The notes under the pieces were generated by a model. It saw nothing but the letters and a program-made list of their open reading frames with translations. It made no database searches and was not told where the DNA came from. This document shows, piece after piece, positions 47,098 to 55,244 of a stretch of 64,000 bases of DNA. Positions within the stretch are counted from its first letter, which is position 1. The number at the start of each line of letters is the position of its first letter. The position numbers and the translations under genes were made by a program. Location of the stretch: positions 592,501-656,500 of the forward strand of contig NZ_CP022372.1 in NCBI RefSeq assembly GCF_002220095.1. Direction: 5' to 3'. Source of the DNA: Bosea sp. AS-1 (GTDB lineage Bacteria > Pseudomonadota > Alphaproteobacteria > Rhizobiales > Beijerinckiaceae).

Positions 47098-48192
47098 TCA
47101 GTGCACCGCCTTGGGCGAAGCGATCGGTCTCTCCGGATTCGGAAGCGGGTCGGAATTCGAAGCGTCGCGAGCGGTGGACCCGACCGTGAGATCGCGAACG
47201 GAATCGCGCGCTTGCAGACTCGCCTGCAGCACGCACCGCTCGGGGGGCGTCCGGTCCCCGGTCATGCGAGCCCGCAAGCGGCGCCAGGCGGCTTCGGCGA
47301 TCTCCGCGATCGGCTGGCGGATCGCGGTGAGGCCGGTCTTGCGGGCATTCATCCAGGGGTAGTCGTCGAAGCCGACGACGGAGACCGGATCGGGGATATC
47401 GATCCGCAATCGCGCCAGCGCCGAGAGGGTGCTCAGCGTCGTGACGTTGGTGAGCGCGATGACGGCGCTCGGCTGGGGGTTCCGTTCGAGCCAGTGCAGG
47501 AACGTCGCGGCGCCACGATCGGCATTCGAGCCGAGCTCGACGACGATGGGTTCCCGGCCAAGCTCGCCCCGGATCAGCTCGCATGCGCCCCGGACGCGCT
47601 CGCGGATCGGGGAAATGGCGAGGCTGGAGGCGGCGACGAGGATGTCGCGATGGCCCTTGGAGAGAAGGTGCCGGGCGGCGATCTCGCCCGCCTCACGGTT
47701 GTCGATCGCCACCGTATCGACGATCGAGCCCTCGGGTGGCACGCGGTCGGTGAAGACGATCGGCAGCCGGCCGACCTCGTTGCGCAGTGCTTCCGGCACC
47801 GCATCGGAGCAGGGCACGGCGATCAGCCCTGACGGGCGCCAGGCCAGCAAGGTGCGCAGCCGCGACTGCTCCAACCCCAGATCGTCACGCGAGCTGGCGA
47901 CGAGGATGTCGTAGCCGTCCTTCTGGGCGAGGACCTCGAGCTGCGAGACCAGCGAGGTGAAGAAGACGTCGTCGAGATCAGGAACGAGGACGCCGACGAC
48001 GCGGGCCTGGCCCGAGCGCAATTGCGAGGCCGCCCGATCCACTTGGTAGGACAGCTCTTCCGCCGCCTTCAGCACGCGCTCGCGCAGATCGGCATTCACC
48101 GGCTTGTTGCCGCTGAAGACGTTCGAAACGGTGGCGATCGAAACGCCGGCGCGGGCCGCGACCTCCCGGATCGTTATGCGTCTGCCGTTCAT
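47098..48192 (-). CDS. LacI-family transcriptional regulator
   Basis: A 364-residue repressor. The N-terminal HTH reads TIREVAARAGVSIATVSNVFSGNKPV. The hinge and periplasmic-binding-like effector domain follow (VVGVLVPDLDDVFFTSLVSQLE). The C-terminus PERCVLQASLQARDSV is the usual end, plus a tail of about 40 residues. It is placed upstream of the CUT1/kinase operon on the same strand. A 31-bp perfect palindrome with LacI-type AAACGTTT cores starts nine bases before its ATG, strongly suggesting autoregulation. Confidence 0.94.
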   Translation of the reverse strand: MNGRRITIREVAARAGVSIATVSNVFSGNKPVNADLRERVLKAAEELSYQVDRAASQLRSGQARVVGVLVPDLDDVFFTSLVSQLEVLAQKDGYDILVASSRDDLGLEQSRLRTLLAWRPSGLIAVPCSDAVPEALRNEVGRLPIVFTDRVPPEGSIVDTVAIDNREAGEIAARHLLSKGHRDILVAASSLAISPIRERVRGACELIRGELGREPIVVELGSNADRGAATFLHWLERNPQPSAVIALTNVTTLSTLSALARLRIDIPDPVSVVGFDDYPWMNARKTGLTAIRQPIAEIAEAAWRRLRARMTGDRTPPERCVLQASLQARDSVRDLTVGSTARDASNSDPLPNPERPIASPKAVH

Positions 48193-48200
48193 GGCATGCC

Positions 48201-48231
48201 TGTTAAACGTTTTTCAGAAAAACGTTTAACA
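48201..48231. promoter_or_regulatory. 31-bp perfect palindrome with two LacI-type operator cores
   Basis: TGTTAAACGTTTTTC (48201-48215) is the exact reverse complement of 48217-48231, around a single central A. Each arm holds an AAACGTTT or AAACGTTTAA core, the classical centre of LacI/GalR-family operators, 16 bp apart. It is just upstream of the LacI-family ATG at 48192. Confidence 0.75.
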
Positions 48232-48333
48232 GGACCGGTCGGCGGCTGCAAGAGGCCGCTTCCGACAAGGCCGGAAGCGGCCGCCCGGTCGCTGGAGCGG
48301 GCGTCGTGGAGCCCGACCTTGAAACCAGGCCCG

Positions 48334-49179
48334 TCAGGCGATCTTGTCGCGACTGACCGCCTGGATCTTCTCCCAGACGCGTTCCGGACCAGGGACATCG
48401 AGACCGAAAAGGGTTTCGAAGGTGTCCGCAAGGTGATCCGCGCTGGTGATGCGCTGCTCCCGGACGGAGTTCGGCGTCACGCTGCGCAGGCTGTCGTTCT
48501 GCAAGGCGATGTAGCCGTCCGCAGTATGGCGCAGCATCGCCAATGCATTGGTGAACGGCGAGCCGGCATCCTGCATCAGCCAGCCTTGCGTTGCGACCAT
48601 CGCGTTCTCGTCGCTGTAGTCGGCGCGGAAATCGAAGCTGTGCGCGATGCCCTGCGGGTGATTGTTGAAACGCAGCCAGCCGTCCTGCGTCTGCGTGATC
48701 GCGAAATCGAAGCCGCGCTGGCTGATCGGCCCGACCGCAAGCGGCACAGGCTCGATGATCGCATCGGCCACGCCGACTTCGGCGAGATAGGGCCGGTCGA
48801 GATCGACGCGCAGGGTCAGGTGGTTGCCGATGGCGATGTCGCCGAGCTTTTCGCGATCGACGCCGCCACAAAGGCGGCTCACGCGAAATCCGTGTGCGCT
48901 GAGCGCTGCGCCGAAAAGACCGTTCATCTCGTAGCACCAGCCGCCGCGTCTGCCCTCCACCATCTTGGCGAAGGCGGAAGCCGGCGTGATCGTCGACGGC
49001 CAGCCCATGAAGGCGTCCAGTGCTTCCCAGGTGAAGGCCATGAGGTGGGCGCGATGCAGCTTCGACAGGCCGGCAATGTCGAGGGAAACAGGCCGGTCGA
49101 TCCCAACCCTTGCGAGATAGGCATCGAGCTGACTGGCAGACAGGGGCATTTCGTTTTCGTGGGAGAGTGCATGCGCCAT
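48334..49179 (-). CDS. Arylamine N-acetyltransferase
   Basis: A 281-residue acetyl-CoA-dependent transferase of the NAT family. The catalytic cysteine is in GRRGGWCYEMNGLFGAAL near residue 75. The histidine is in IGNHLTLRVDLDRPYL and the aspartate follows in the VGVADA segment. N-terminal residues SASQLDAYLARVGIDRPV match the family opening. It acetylates arylamines or hydrazines. It is flanked by the LacI gene and an SDR on the same strand but separated by gaps of 142 and 282 bp, so it is probably monocistronic. Confidence 0.9.
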   Translation of the reverse strand: MAHALSHENEMPLSASQLDAYLARVGIDRPVSLDIAGLSKLHRAHLMAFTWEALDAFMGWPSTITPASAFAKMVEGRRGGWCYEMNGLFGAALSAHGFRVSRLCGGVDREKLGDIAIGNHLTLRVDLDRPYLAEVGVADAIIEPVPLAVGPISQRGFDFAITQTQDGWLRFNNHPQGIAHSFDFRADYSDENAMVATQGWLMQDAGSPFTNALAMLRHTADGYIALQNDSLRSVTPNSVREQRITSADHLADTFETLFGLDVPGPERVWEKIQAVSRDKIA

Positions 49180-49461
49180 TCTTCGGTCTCCATGAAGTGG
49201 ACCGTCGTTGCGGTTCCGGATGCTCTGTCTCGGAACGGCTCACGCAGGTTCATGCGGCTACGCGATTTTTGCAGGCAGACGGTCGAGTCGAAGGCTGGCG
49301 ACGGGAGCGGCCAATCGGGCAAGCCGTGATACTGAAGCCGAAGCGCAGGCAGGCTGAAGTCATAGTGCGCGGCCATGGCTGGAAGAGTCAGGGCACGCAT
49401 GAGAATTACGCTAGGTCAGCTCAATAATCGGCGCAAGCCGGGAAGCCGCAGGCATTGCCGC
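49180..49461. other. Intergenic region upstream of the N-acetyltransferase gene
   Basis: About 280 bp between the NAT start and the SDR stop. Short frames exist on both strands but none has coding character or a ribosome site. No hairpin or operator was recognised. It presumably holds the NAT promoter and the terminator of the sugar-acid operon. Confidence 0.35.
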
Positions 49462-50187
49462 TCATCGCGGGGCCATCGTCATGCCGCCATCGGCCATGAT
49501 GACCGAGCCCGTGATGAAGCTCGCATCGGGGGAGGCAAGAAACGCAACGGCGGCAGCAATCTCATCGGGCGTGCCGAGTCGGCCAATGATCTGGCGCCCC
49601 GCCATCGCTGCCATGCGTGCGTCGCGATCCGCGCCGTCACCGGCGAGGCGGGCGATCCAGGGCGTATCGACGGTGCCGGGGCAGAGGCAGTTGACGCGGA
49701 CCTGCCCGGCCAACTCGACCGCAAGCGCACGGGTCAGCCCGAGCACGGCGGATTTCGAGGCGCAATAGGCAGCGCGCTCGGCAAAGCCGAGCTGGGCTGC
49801 GACGGAGGCGAGATTGACGATGCTGGCGCCGGTCGGCATCAGCGGGACGGCCGCCTGGGCCATCAGCATCTGGGCCGTGACATTGACGGCTAAGACGCGA
49901 TTCCAATGGGCCGTGGTGAGAGCGGCGAGCGCGCCCTCGCCGGGGATGCCGGCATTGTTGACGAGCACGTCACAGCGGTTGCGTCCCGCGAAGAAGGTCG
50001 CCACGGCGCCTTCATCCGTAATGTCGAAGCCATGCCAGGACAATTGCCCGGTGTCGCCCGCGCCGGCCGGTGGTTCCAGATCGATCGCGGCGACACGGGC
50101 GCCCTCAGCCAGGAACCGCTCAACCACCGCCCGCCCGATGCCGCGGCCGGCGCCGGTGACGACCACTTCACGATCGCGGAAGCGCAT
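49462..50187 (-). CDS. Short-chain dehydrogenase/reductase
   Basis: A 241-residue SDR with TGAGRGIGRAVVERF, LVNNAGIPGEG and YCASKSAVLGLTRALA. It ends SFITGSVIMADGGMTMAPR. It is last in the minus-strand sugar-acid operon (binding protein, two permeases, SDR, enolase-superfamily enzyme, this SDR). In oxidative L-fucose-type pathways such an SDR oxidises the 2-keto-3-deoxy acid or the sugar itself; which role applies here is inference. Confidence 0.87.
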   Translation of the reverse strand: MRFRDREVVVTGAGRGIGRAVVERFLAEGARVAAIDLEPPAGAGDTGQLSWHGFDITDEGAVATFFAGRNRCDVLVNNAGIPGEGALAALTTAHWNRVLAVNVTAQMLMAQAAVPLMPTGASIVNLASVAAQLGFAERAAYCASKSAVLGLTRALAVELAGQVRVNCLCPGTVDTPWIARLAGDGADRDARMAAMAGRQIIGRLGTPDEIAAAVAFLASPDASFITGSVIMADGGMTMAPR

Positions 50188-50197
50188 GGCGATGCCC

Positions 50198-51370
50198 TCA
50201 GTATTTCGGCTTCTCGGCGAACCAGCCGGGCCGGTCAGGGTCGAGATAGGCTCCGATCACCTTGCTGGAGCGGAAGCGTTCGAGCGCGTCGAGATCGGGC
50301 AACACGCCGAGACCGGGCTCCTGCGGAACGTCGAGACGCCCGTCACGGATCACGAAGGCTTCGGTGATGATGTCGACGCTGTGATAGTAATATTCGGTGT
50401 CGATCGCGATGTTCATATTCGGGATCGAGGCCGCGAGATGCAGATAGGCCGCCTGCGACAGGCCCAGCTCGCCGCCGGAATGCAGCGTCACGGGAATGCC
50501 CGCAGCCTCCGCCACGCCCGCAGCCTTGACGCATTGCCAGATGCCACCCTCCTCATGGGGATCGAGCAGGATCACGTCTGCAGCGGCGGCGCGCACGACA
50601 TTGCCGACATCGCCGAGCGTATAGGCGCCTTCGTCGATCGCGATCGGCACCGTTTGGGCCTGCCGCAGCTCGGCATGACCGGCGATGTCGTGCAGGACGA
50701 GCGGCTGCTCGACATAGGCGAGATCCAGCCCCTTCAGCTTCTCCAGCTGGCGCCGTGCTGTGCCTGGCGACCAGGCACCATTCACGTCGGCTCGCAGCGG
50801 CGCGTCGCCGACGACCCGGCGCACGGCTTCCATCAAGGCGATGTCGCTCTTCTCGTCATGGCCGATCTTGACCTTGAAGGTGGTGTAGCCCTCGTCGCGG
50901 AAGCGTGCGGCCGTCTCGGCACAGGGTTCGGGATCGGCGACGAAGAGATAGGCTGCGAGTTCGATCTCGCGGCGATAGGTCCCGCCGAGCAGGGCGTGCA
51001 GCGGCAGGCGGGCATGTTTGCCGAGCGCATCCCACATCGCCATCTCGACCGCGGCGAGCGCCATCACCGCAGCTCGCTCATGATGATAGTAGCCGGCGCC
51101 GAGTACGTGCCGGTGGAGCCGCTCGACATCGGCGACGCTGCGGCCGAGCGCCAGCGGCAGCACGACCTTCTCCAGGACGACCGGGACGAAATCGAGCAGC
51201 GCGATCGTCTCGCCATAGCCCTTGATGCCCGAGGCGGTCGTCACCTCCACGACTAGCCGGGTCGAGCCGGTGCGCTTGCCGGAGCCCCAGACGATCGGAC
51301 TGTCGAAGGGGATGTAGACCAGCCAGTGCCGGGTCGCGATGATGGTGAGCGGGTCGTCGGGGAGTGCCAT
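50198..51370 (-). CDS. Mandelate racemase/muconate lactonizing enzyme family protein
   Basis: A 390-residue enolase-superfamily enzyme. KVK lies in TFKVKIGHDEK, and the metal ligands in LRADVNGAW, YVEQP and AIDEGAY. The segment after these reads LLDPHEEGGIW, with a His where muconate-cycloisomerase relatives often have the catalytic Lys, and LHSGGELG follows. The ATG at 51370 is preferred; a TTG at 51382 overlapping the SDR stop is the alternative. It is likely an acid-sugar dehydratase or racemase within the operon. Confidence 0.85.
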   Translation of the reverse strand: MALPDDPLTIIATRHWLVYIPFDSPIVWGSGKRTGSTRLVVEVTTASGIKGYGETIALLDFVPVVLEKVVLPLALGRSVADVERLHRHVLGAGYYHHERAAVMALAAVEMAMWDALGKHARLPLHALLGGTYRREIELAAYLFVADPEPCAETAARFRDEGYTTFKVKIGHDEKSDIALMEAVRRVVGDAPLRADVNGAWSPGTARRQLEKLKGLDLAYVEQPLVLHDIAGHAELRQAQTVPIAIDEGAYTLGDVGNVVRAAAADVILLDPHEEGGIWQCVKAAGVAEAAGIPVTLHSGGELGLSQAAYLHLAASIPNMNIAIDTEYYYHSVDIITEAFVIRDGRLDVPQEPGLGVLPDLDALERFRSSKVIGAYLDPDRPGWFAEKPKY

Positions 51371-51378
51371 GGCGGCCT

Positions 51379-52119
51379 TCAATCCATGTAGAGCCCGCCG
51401 TTCACGTTCACCACCTCGCCGGTGATGTAGCTCGAACGCGACGACGATAGGAAAAGCAGAAGATCGGCGATCTCGTCGGTCTCGGCCATGCGGCCGAGCG
51501 GCACGAAATCGGTGACGCGTTTGAGCTGCTCGGGCGTCAGCGCCTTGATGAGCTCGGTCGCGACCGGGCCGGGCGCGACGGCATTGACGCGCACGCCGAC
51601 CCTGGCCGCCTCAATGGCGAGCGCGCGGGTGAAACCGATGACGCCGGCCTTGGAGGTCGAATAGGAGGTGTTGTCGCCGAACAGCGTGCCACGCTTGCCG
51701 GCGAAGGAAGCGAGGGAGACGATCGCTCCCCTCCTCTCGGCGAGAGCCGGCATCGCTGCCCGCGACAACAGGTAGACGGCGTCGAGATTGACCGCCAGCA
51801 CCCGGCGCCAGGATTCTGGGGTGGTCGTGGCGATCGGCGCCGGCTCGCTGATGCCGGCATTGTTGACGAGCACGTCGAGGCGACCGAAGGCGGAGAGTGC
51901 CGCGTCCAGCACCCGATCGGCGGCGCCGTCCGCGGTGAGATCGGCTGCGATCATTCGCGAGCCCGGCACGGAAGCCGCCGCCTCGGCCAGCGTGCCGGCG
52001 TCGCGATCGGCGAGCATGACCTGCGCACCCTCGGCAGCGAAGCGTTGTGCGCTCGTCAGCCCGATGCCTCTGGCCGCACCGGTTATCAGAGCGACCTTGC
52101 CGTTCAATCCGAGATCCAT
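51379..52119 (-). CDS. Short-chain dehydrogenase/reductase
   Basis: A 246-residue SDR with [25 protein letters not shown] and [16 protein letters not shown], ending [16 protein letters not shown]. It lies between the second permease (17 bp) and the enolase-superfamily gene (overlapping or nearly so). It could be the sugar 1-dehydrogenase of a lactone pathway whose lactonase is the SMP-30 domain encoded divergently. No Tat or Sec signal is present; cytoplasmic. Confidence 0.88.
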   Translation of the reverse strand: MDLGLNGKVALITGAARGIGLTSAQRFAAEGAQVMLADRDAGTLAEAAASVPGSRMIAADLTADGAADRVLDAALSAFGRLDVLVNNAGISEPAPIATTTPESWRRVLAVNLDAVYLLSRAAMPALAERRGAIVSLASFAGKRGTLFGDNTSYSTSKAGVIGFTRALAIEAARVGVRVNAVAPGPVATELIKALTPEQLKRVTDFVPLGRMAETDEIADLLLFLSSSRSSYITGEVVNVNGGLYMD

Positions 52120-52136
52120 GGACCTTCGCTCCGTGG

Positions 52137-52976
52137 CTACTTGACCGCGCCCTGCGTCAGGCCTGCGATGAACTGGCGCTGCATGATCAGGAAGGCGATG
52201 ATGATCGGCACGCTCGACAGGACCGACGCGGCCATCAGCATCCCGTACTCAGGCAGCTGGTCGCCCTTCAGCGTCGCGACGCCGACCGGAAGGGTCAGCA
52301 TCTCATCGGTGCGCATCATCACCAGCGGCCAGATGTAGCTGTTCCAGGAGGCGATGAAGATCAGCACACCGACTGTGCCGAGCGCCGGGCGCAGCAAGGG
52401 CAGCACGACGCTCCAGTAGAGGCGGAATTCGCCGGCGCCGTCGATCCTCCCGGCATCGAGCAGCTCGGTGGGGATCGCGACCGCATATTGCCGCATCAGG
52501 AAGATGCCGAAGGCATTGGCGGCGAAGGGCAGGATCAGCACGATATAGGTGTCGAGCAGGCCGAGTTTCGCGAGCCAACCGAAGAGCGGGATCACTGTGG
52601 TGAAGGCCGGGATCGAGACCGAGGCGATCACCACCCAGAACATCACCGTCTTGCCGGGGAAATCGAACTTGGCGAAGGCGTAGCCGCCCAGCGAGCAGAA
52701 CAGCAGCCCGAGCGCCGTGCTGGCGAGCGCCACCACGAGGCTGTTGACCATCCAGCGCAGATAGAAGGTCTTCGCCAGGAGCTCGTCGAAATTCTCCAGC
52801 GACCAGCGGCGCGGCCAGACATCTCCGGCGAAGATATCGGCACGCGACTTGAAGGCAGAGAGCACCGCCCACAGCACCGGTGTCAGCACGAGCGCGAGCA
52901 GGGCCAATACGACGAGCGTGCCGAGATAGGCGGCAAGGCCCGGCGTGGGCGCGTCGTCTTGGGATGGTCCGCTCAT
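52137..52976 (-). CDS. CUT1 sugar ABC transporter permease, MalG-like
   Basis: A 279-residue permease with EAA-type loop [25 protein letters not shown] and ending [12 protein letters not shown]. The ATG at 52976 overlaps the upstream permease stop by ATGA, which fixes the start against a longer open frame through the other permease gene. It is less similar to the other CUT1 permeases of this window, so this is a separate lineage. Confidence 0.9.
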   Translation of the reverse strand: MSGPSQDDAPTPGLAAYLGTLVVLALLALVLTPVLWAVLSAFKSRADIFAGDVWPRRWSLENFDELLAKTFYLRWMVNSLVVALASTALGLLFCSLGGYAFAKFDFPGKTVMFWVVIASVSIPAFTTVIPLFGWLAKLGLLDTYIVLILPFAANAFGIFLMRQYAVAIPTELLDAGRIDGAGEFRLYWSVVLPLLRPALGTVGVLIFIASWNSYIWPLVMMRTDEMLTLPVGVATLKGDQLPEYGMLMAASVLSSVPIIIAFLIMQRQFIAGLTQGAVK

Positions 52977-53884
52977 GCGACCTCCCGCCCGGAGAGGAGC
53001 TTCTGAACAATCGCGATCGCCACGATCATCAGGGTCAGCACATAGGAGACCGCCGCGGCATAGCCGAGTTCGACGTATTGGAAGCCGGCCTGGTAGAGAT
53101 AGATCACGATGGTCAGCGTGCTGTCGGCCGGTCCGCCCTTGGTCAGCACCGAAGGTTCGTCGAAGAGTTCGAGGGCCCAGATCGTCGACATGATCACGCC
53201 GAAGAGGATGACCGGCTTGAGAAGCGGCAAGGTGACGTAGCGCGTCACCTGCCATGGGCTGCAGCCGTCGAGGCGCGCCGCCTCCTTGACGTCGCTGGGG
53301 ATGCCCTGGAGGCCGGCGAAATAGATCACGGCGTAGTAGCCGAGCGCCCGCCAGACGCGCAGGATGATGATTGCCCAGATCGCGAAGCGCGGATCGCCGA
53401 GCCAGTCGATCTCGCCGAATCCGAGACCCTTCTGCACGATGTTGAGAAGGCCGACGCCCTTGGCGAAAATCATCTCGAAGATCACCGCCGCGACGACCAG
53501 GCTGATCGTCACCGGCAGGAAGAAGCCGACCTTGACCGCATTCTTGAAGCGCAGCCATGCGCTGTCGAGGCAGAGCGCCAGCGCCAGGGCCGAGACGTTC
53601 AGGATCGTGACATAGGCGAGCCCGTAGAACAGCGTATTCTTCAGCGCTACCCAGAAGCGCGGATCAGCGAACAGCTTGGTGTAGTTGCCGAGGCCGATGA
53701 AGCGCGGCGAGGCGAAGCCCCGCCAATCGGTGAAAGAATAGACCAGCGAGGCGATGATCGGCCCGAGCCAGAAGGCGATGAAAGTCAGGAAGAAGGGTGC
53801 GAGGAAGAGATAGGGCGTGAGTCCGCGGCGCAGCCGCGGTCCGAAGGCCGCACCTCCCGTTTTCATGGCCGTCGTCGTGCTCAT
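52973..53884 (-). CDS. CUT1 sugar ABC transporter permease, MalF-like
   Basis: A 303-residue permease with opening TPYLFLAPFFLTFIAFWLGP, block RFIGLGNYTKLFADPRFW and EAA-type loop DVKEAARLDGCSPWQVTRYVTLPLL. This N-terminus is typical of UgpA/MalF-type sugar permeases. It lies 14 bp after the binding-protein gene and overlaps the MalG-like gene. No ATPase gene occurs in the cluster. Confidence 0.9.
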   Translation of the reverse strand: MSTTTAMKTGGAAFGPRLRRGLTPYLFLAPFFLTFIAFWLGPIIASLVYSFTDWRGFASPRFIGLGNYTKLFADPRFWVALKNTLFYGLAYVTILNVSALALALCLDSAWLRFKNAVKVGFFLPVTISLVVAAVIFEMIFAKGVGLLNIVQKGLGFGEIDWLGDPRFAIWAIIILRVWRALGYYAVIYFAGLQGIPSDVKEAARLDGCSPWQVTRYVTLPLLKPVILFGVIMSTIWALELFDEPSVLTKGGPADSTLTIVIYLYQAGFQYVELGYAAAVSYVLTLMIVAIAIVQKLLSGREVA

Positions 53885-53898
53885 CGGCGGCTCACCGG

Positions 53899-55158
53899 TC
53901 AGCGGCCGAGCTGGCTGGCGAGCTGCTTCTCGATCTCGGCCCAGGCATCCCCCGGCGATTTCTTGCCGCCGAACATCAGGTCGAGCTCGTTGCCGATGAT
54001 CACCTCGGCCTTGGCCCAGTCGAAATAGTTGAAGCCGTTGAGTGTGCGATTCTTGAGACCGGCCTCGTAGATCGACTGGCCATCGAGATAGGCCTCGCCC
54101 TTGAGCAGTTCTGGCGAGCGCAGCGCTGGCGCGAAGGCTGGAACGAGATGGCCCTCCTGCCAGATCTTCACCTGCGTCAGTTCATTGGCGCCGATGAACA
54201 TCGCCCATTTCAGCGCTGCCTCCTTGTTGCGGGAGGATTTCGGAATGGCGAGAACGTTGCCGCCCCAGGCCCCGGTCGTCGCCGGCTGGTCCTTGCCCCA
54301 TTTCGGCCAAGGCATGACGCGCCATTTGCCGGCGTGCTCCGGCGCCTCCTTCTGCAGGCGGAAGACGGCCCAGGCCGGCACAGCATAGCCGGCAATCTTG
54401 CTGTCCTTGATCGCTTGGAAGAACTCGGGCGCGTTGTTGCGCGACTCGAAGACAATCTTCTCCTTGCGAGCGAGGTCGTAATAGAACTGCAGCGTCTCGC
54501 GCGCGAGCTTGTTGTCACGGATCACCTTGCCATCCGCCGTGAAGAGCTGCGCATTGCGCGATTGCAGGTACTGCACGAGGTTGGCGACGCCCGGCACGCC
54601 GCTCGGGCTTGAGACATGGCCGATGAAGATGCCCTTGGCGGCGAGAATCCGGCCGGCGGCAACCACGTCTTCCCAGGTCTCGAGCGGGGCCTTGATGCCG
54701 TTCGCCTCGAAGATGTCCGCCCGGTAGAAGTAGACGGCCGGGTTCTGGTCGTAGGGGACGGCGAAGGTCTTGCCGCCGTTGCCGAGCGAGGCATAGACGC
54801 TGGCCGGAAAGCTGTCCTTGAGCGGTGCCATCGCCGATGTCGTATCGAGTAGCCCGCCCGTCGGCAGATAGCCATCGAAGCGGCGCTGCAGGATCAGGGC
54901 GACATCCGGTCCGCCGGTTCCTGCCGCGAGCGCGACCAGGAACTTGTCCTGCAAGTCGAAGGGATTGAGGTTGACGACCTCGACCGTGATGCCGGGGTTC
55001 TGCTTCTCGAACTCGCCCTTCACGGCATTGGCGGCTGCAACATGTTCGGTCCAAGCCCAATAGGTGACCTTGGTGCGCACTTGCGCTTCTCCCAGTCCCG
55101 GCAGCGCAGCCGCAGCGGTCATGCCCACCAGAACGGCGCGTCGATCGATCATCGTCAT
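53899..55158 (-). CDS. Family 1 extracellular solute-binding protein (CUT1 sugar importer)
   Basis: A 419-residue protein with an RR-containing leader (MIDRRAVLVGMTAAAALPGLG) that fits Tat. The mature N-terminus TKVTYWAWTEHVAAANAVKGEFEKQNPG is standard SBP family 1. GGGAGGGCGAA precedes the ATG at 55158. It is the first gene of the sugar-acid operon. A palindrome (55173-55189) lies immediately upstream of its ribosome site. Confidence 0.9.
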   Translation of the reverse strand: MTMIDRRAVLVGMTAAAALPGLGEAQVRTKVTYWAWTEHVAAANAVKGEFEKQNPGITVEVVNLNPFDLQDKFLVALAAGTGGPDVALILQRRFDGYLPTGGLLDTTSAMAPLKDSFPASVYASLGNGGKTFAVPYDQNPAVYFYRADIFEANGIKAPLETWEDVVAAGRILAAKGIFIGHVSSPSGVPGVANLVQYLQSRNAQLFTADGKVIRDNKLARETLQFYYDLARKEKIVFESRNNAPEFFQAIKDSKIAGYAVPAWAVFRLQKEAPEHAGKWRVMPWPKWGKDQPATTGAWGGNVLAIPKSSRNKEAALKWAMFIGANELTQVKIWQEGHLVPAFAPALRSPELLKGEAYLDGQSIYEAGLKNRTLNGFNYFDWAKAEVIIGNELDLMFGGKKSPGDAWAEIEKQLASQLGR

Positions 55159-55172
55159 TTCGCCCTCCCAAC

Positions 55173-55208
55173 GTTCTACAGTGTAGAACTTGTTTTATAA
55201 TGTAGAAC
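55173..55208. promoter_or_regulatory. Two tandem palindromic sites between the binding-protein gene and the IclR-SMP-30 gene
   Basis: Site 1 is GTTCTACA-G-TGTAGAAC (55173-55189), a perfect 8-1-8 inverted repeat. Site 2 is GTTTTATA-A-TGTAGAAC (55192-55208), the same layout with two mismatched positions. Their centres are 19 bp apart. Both lie in the 86-bp divergent region, so an IclR-type dimer pair could control both promoters at once. Confidence 0.7.
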
Positions 55209-55244
55209 ATCGTAGAGTTGCGGTCCGGAGAGGTCAAGCAAGTG

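Noticed and set aside
48201..48231. The 31-bp palindrome as a transcription terminator
   Set aside because: It lies upstream of a start codon, its centre is a single base and it carries LacI-type cores, which fits an operator better.
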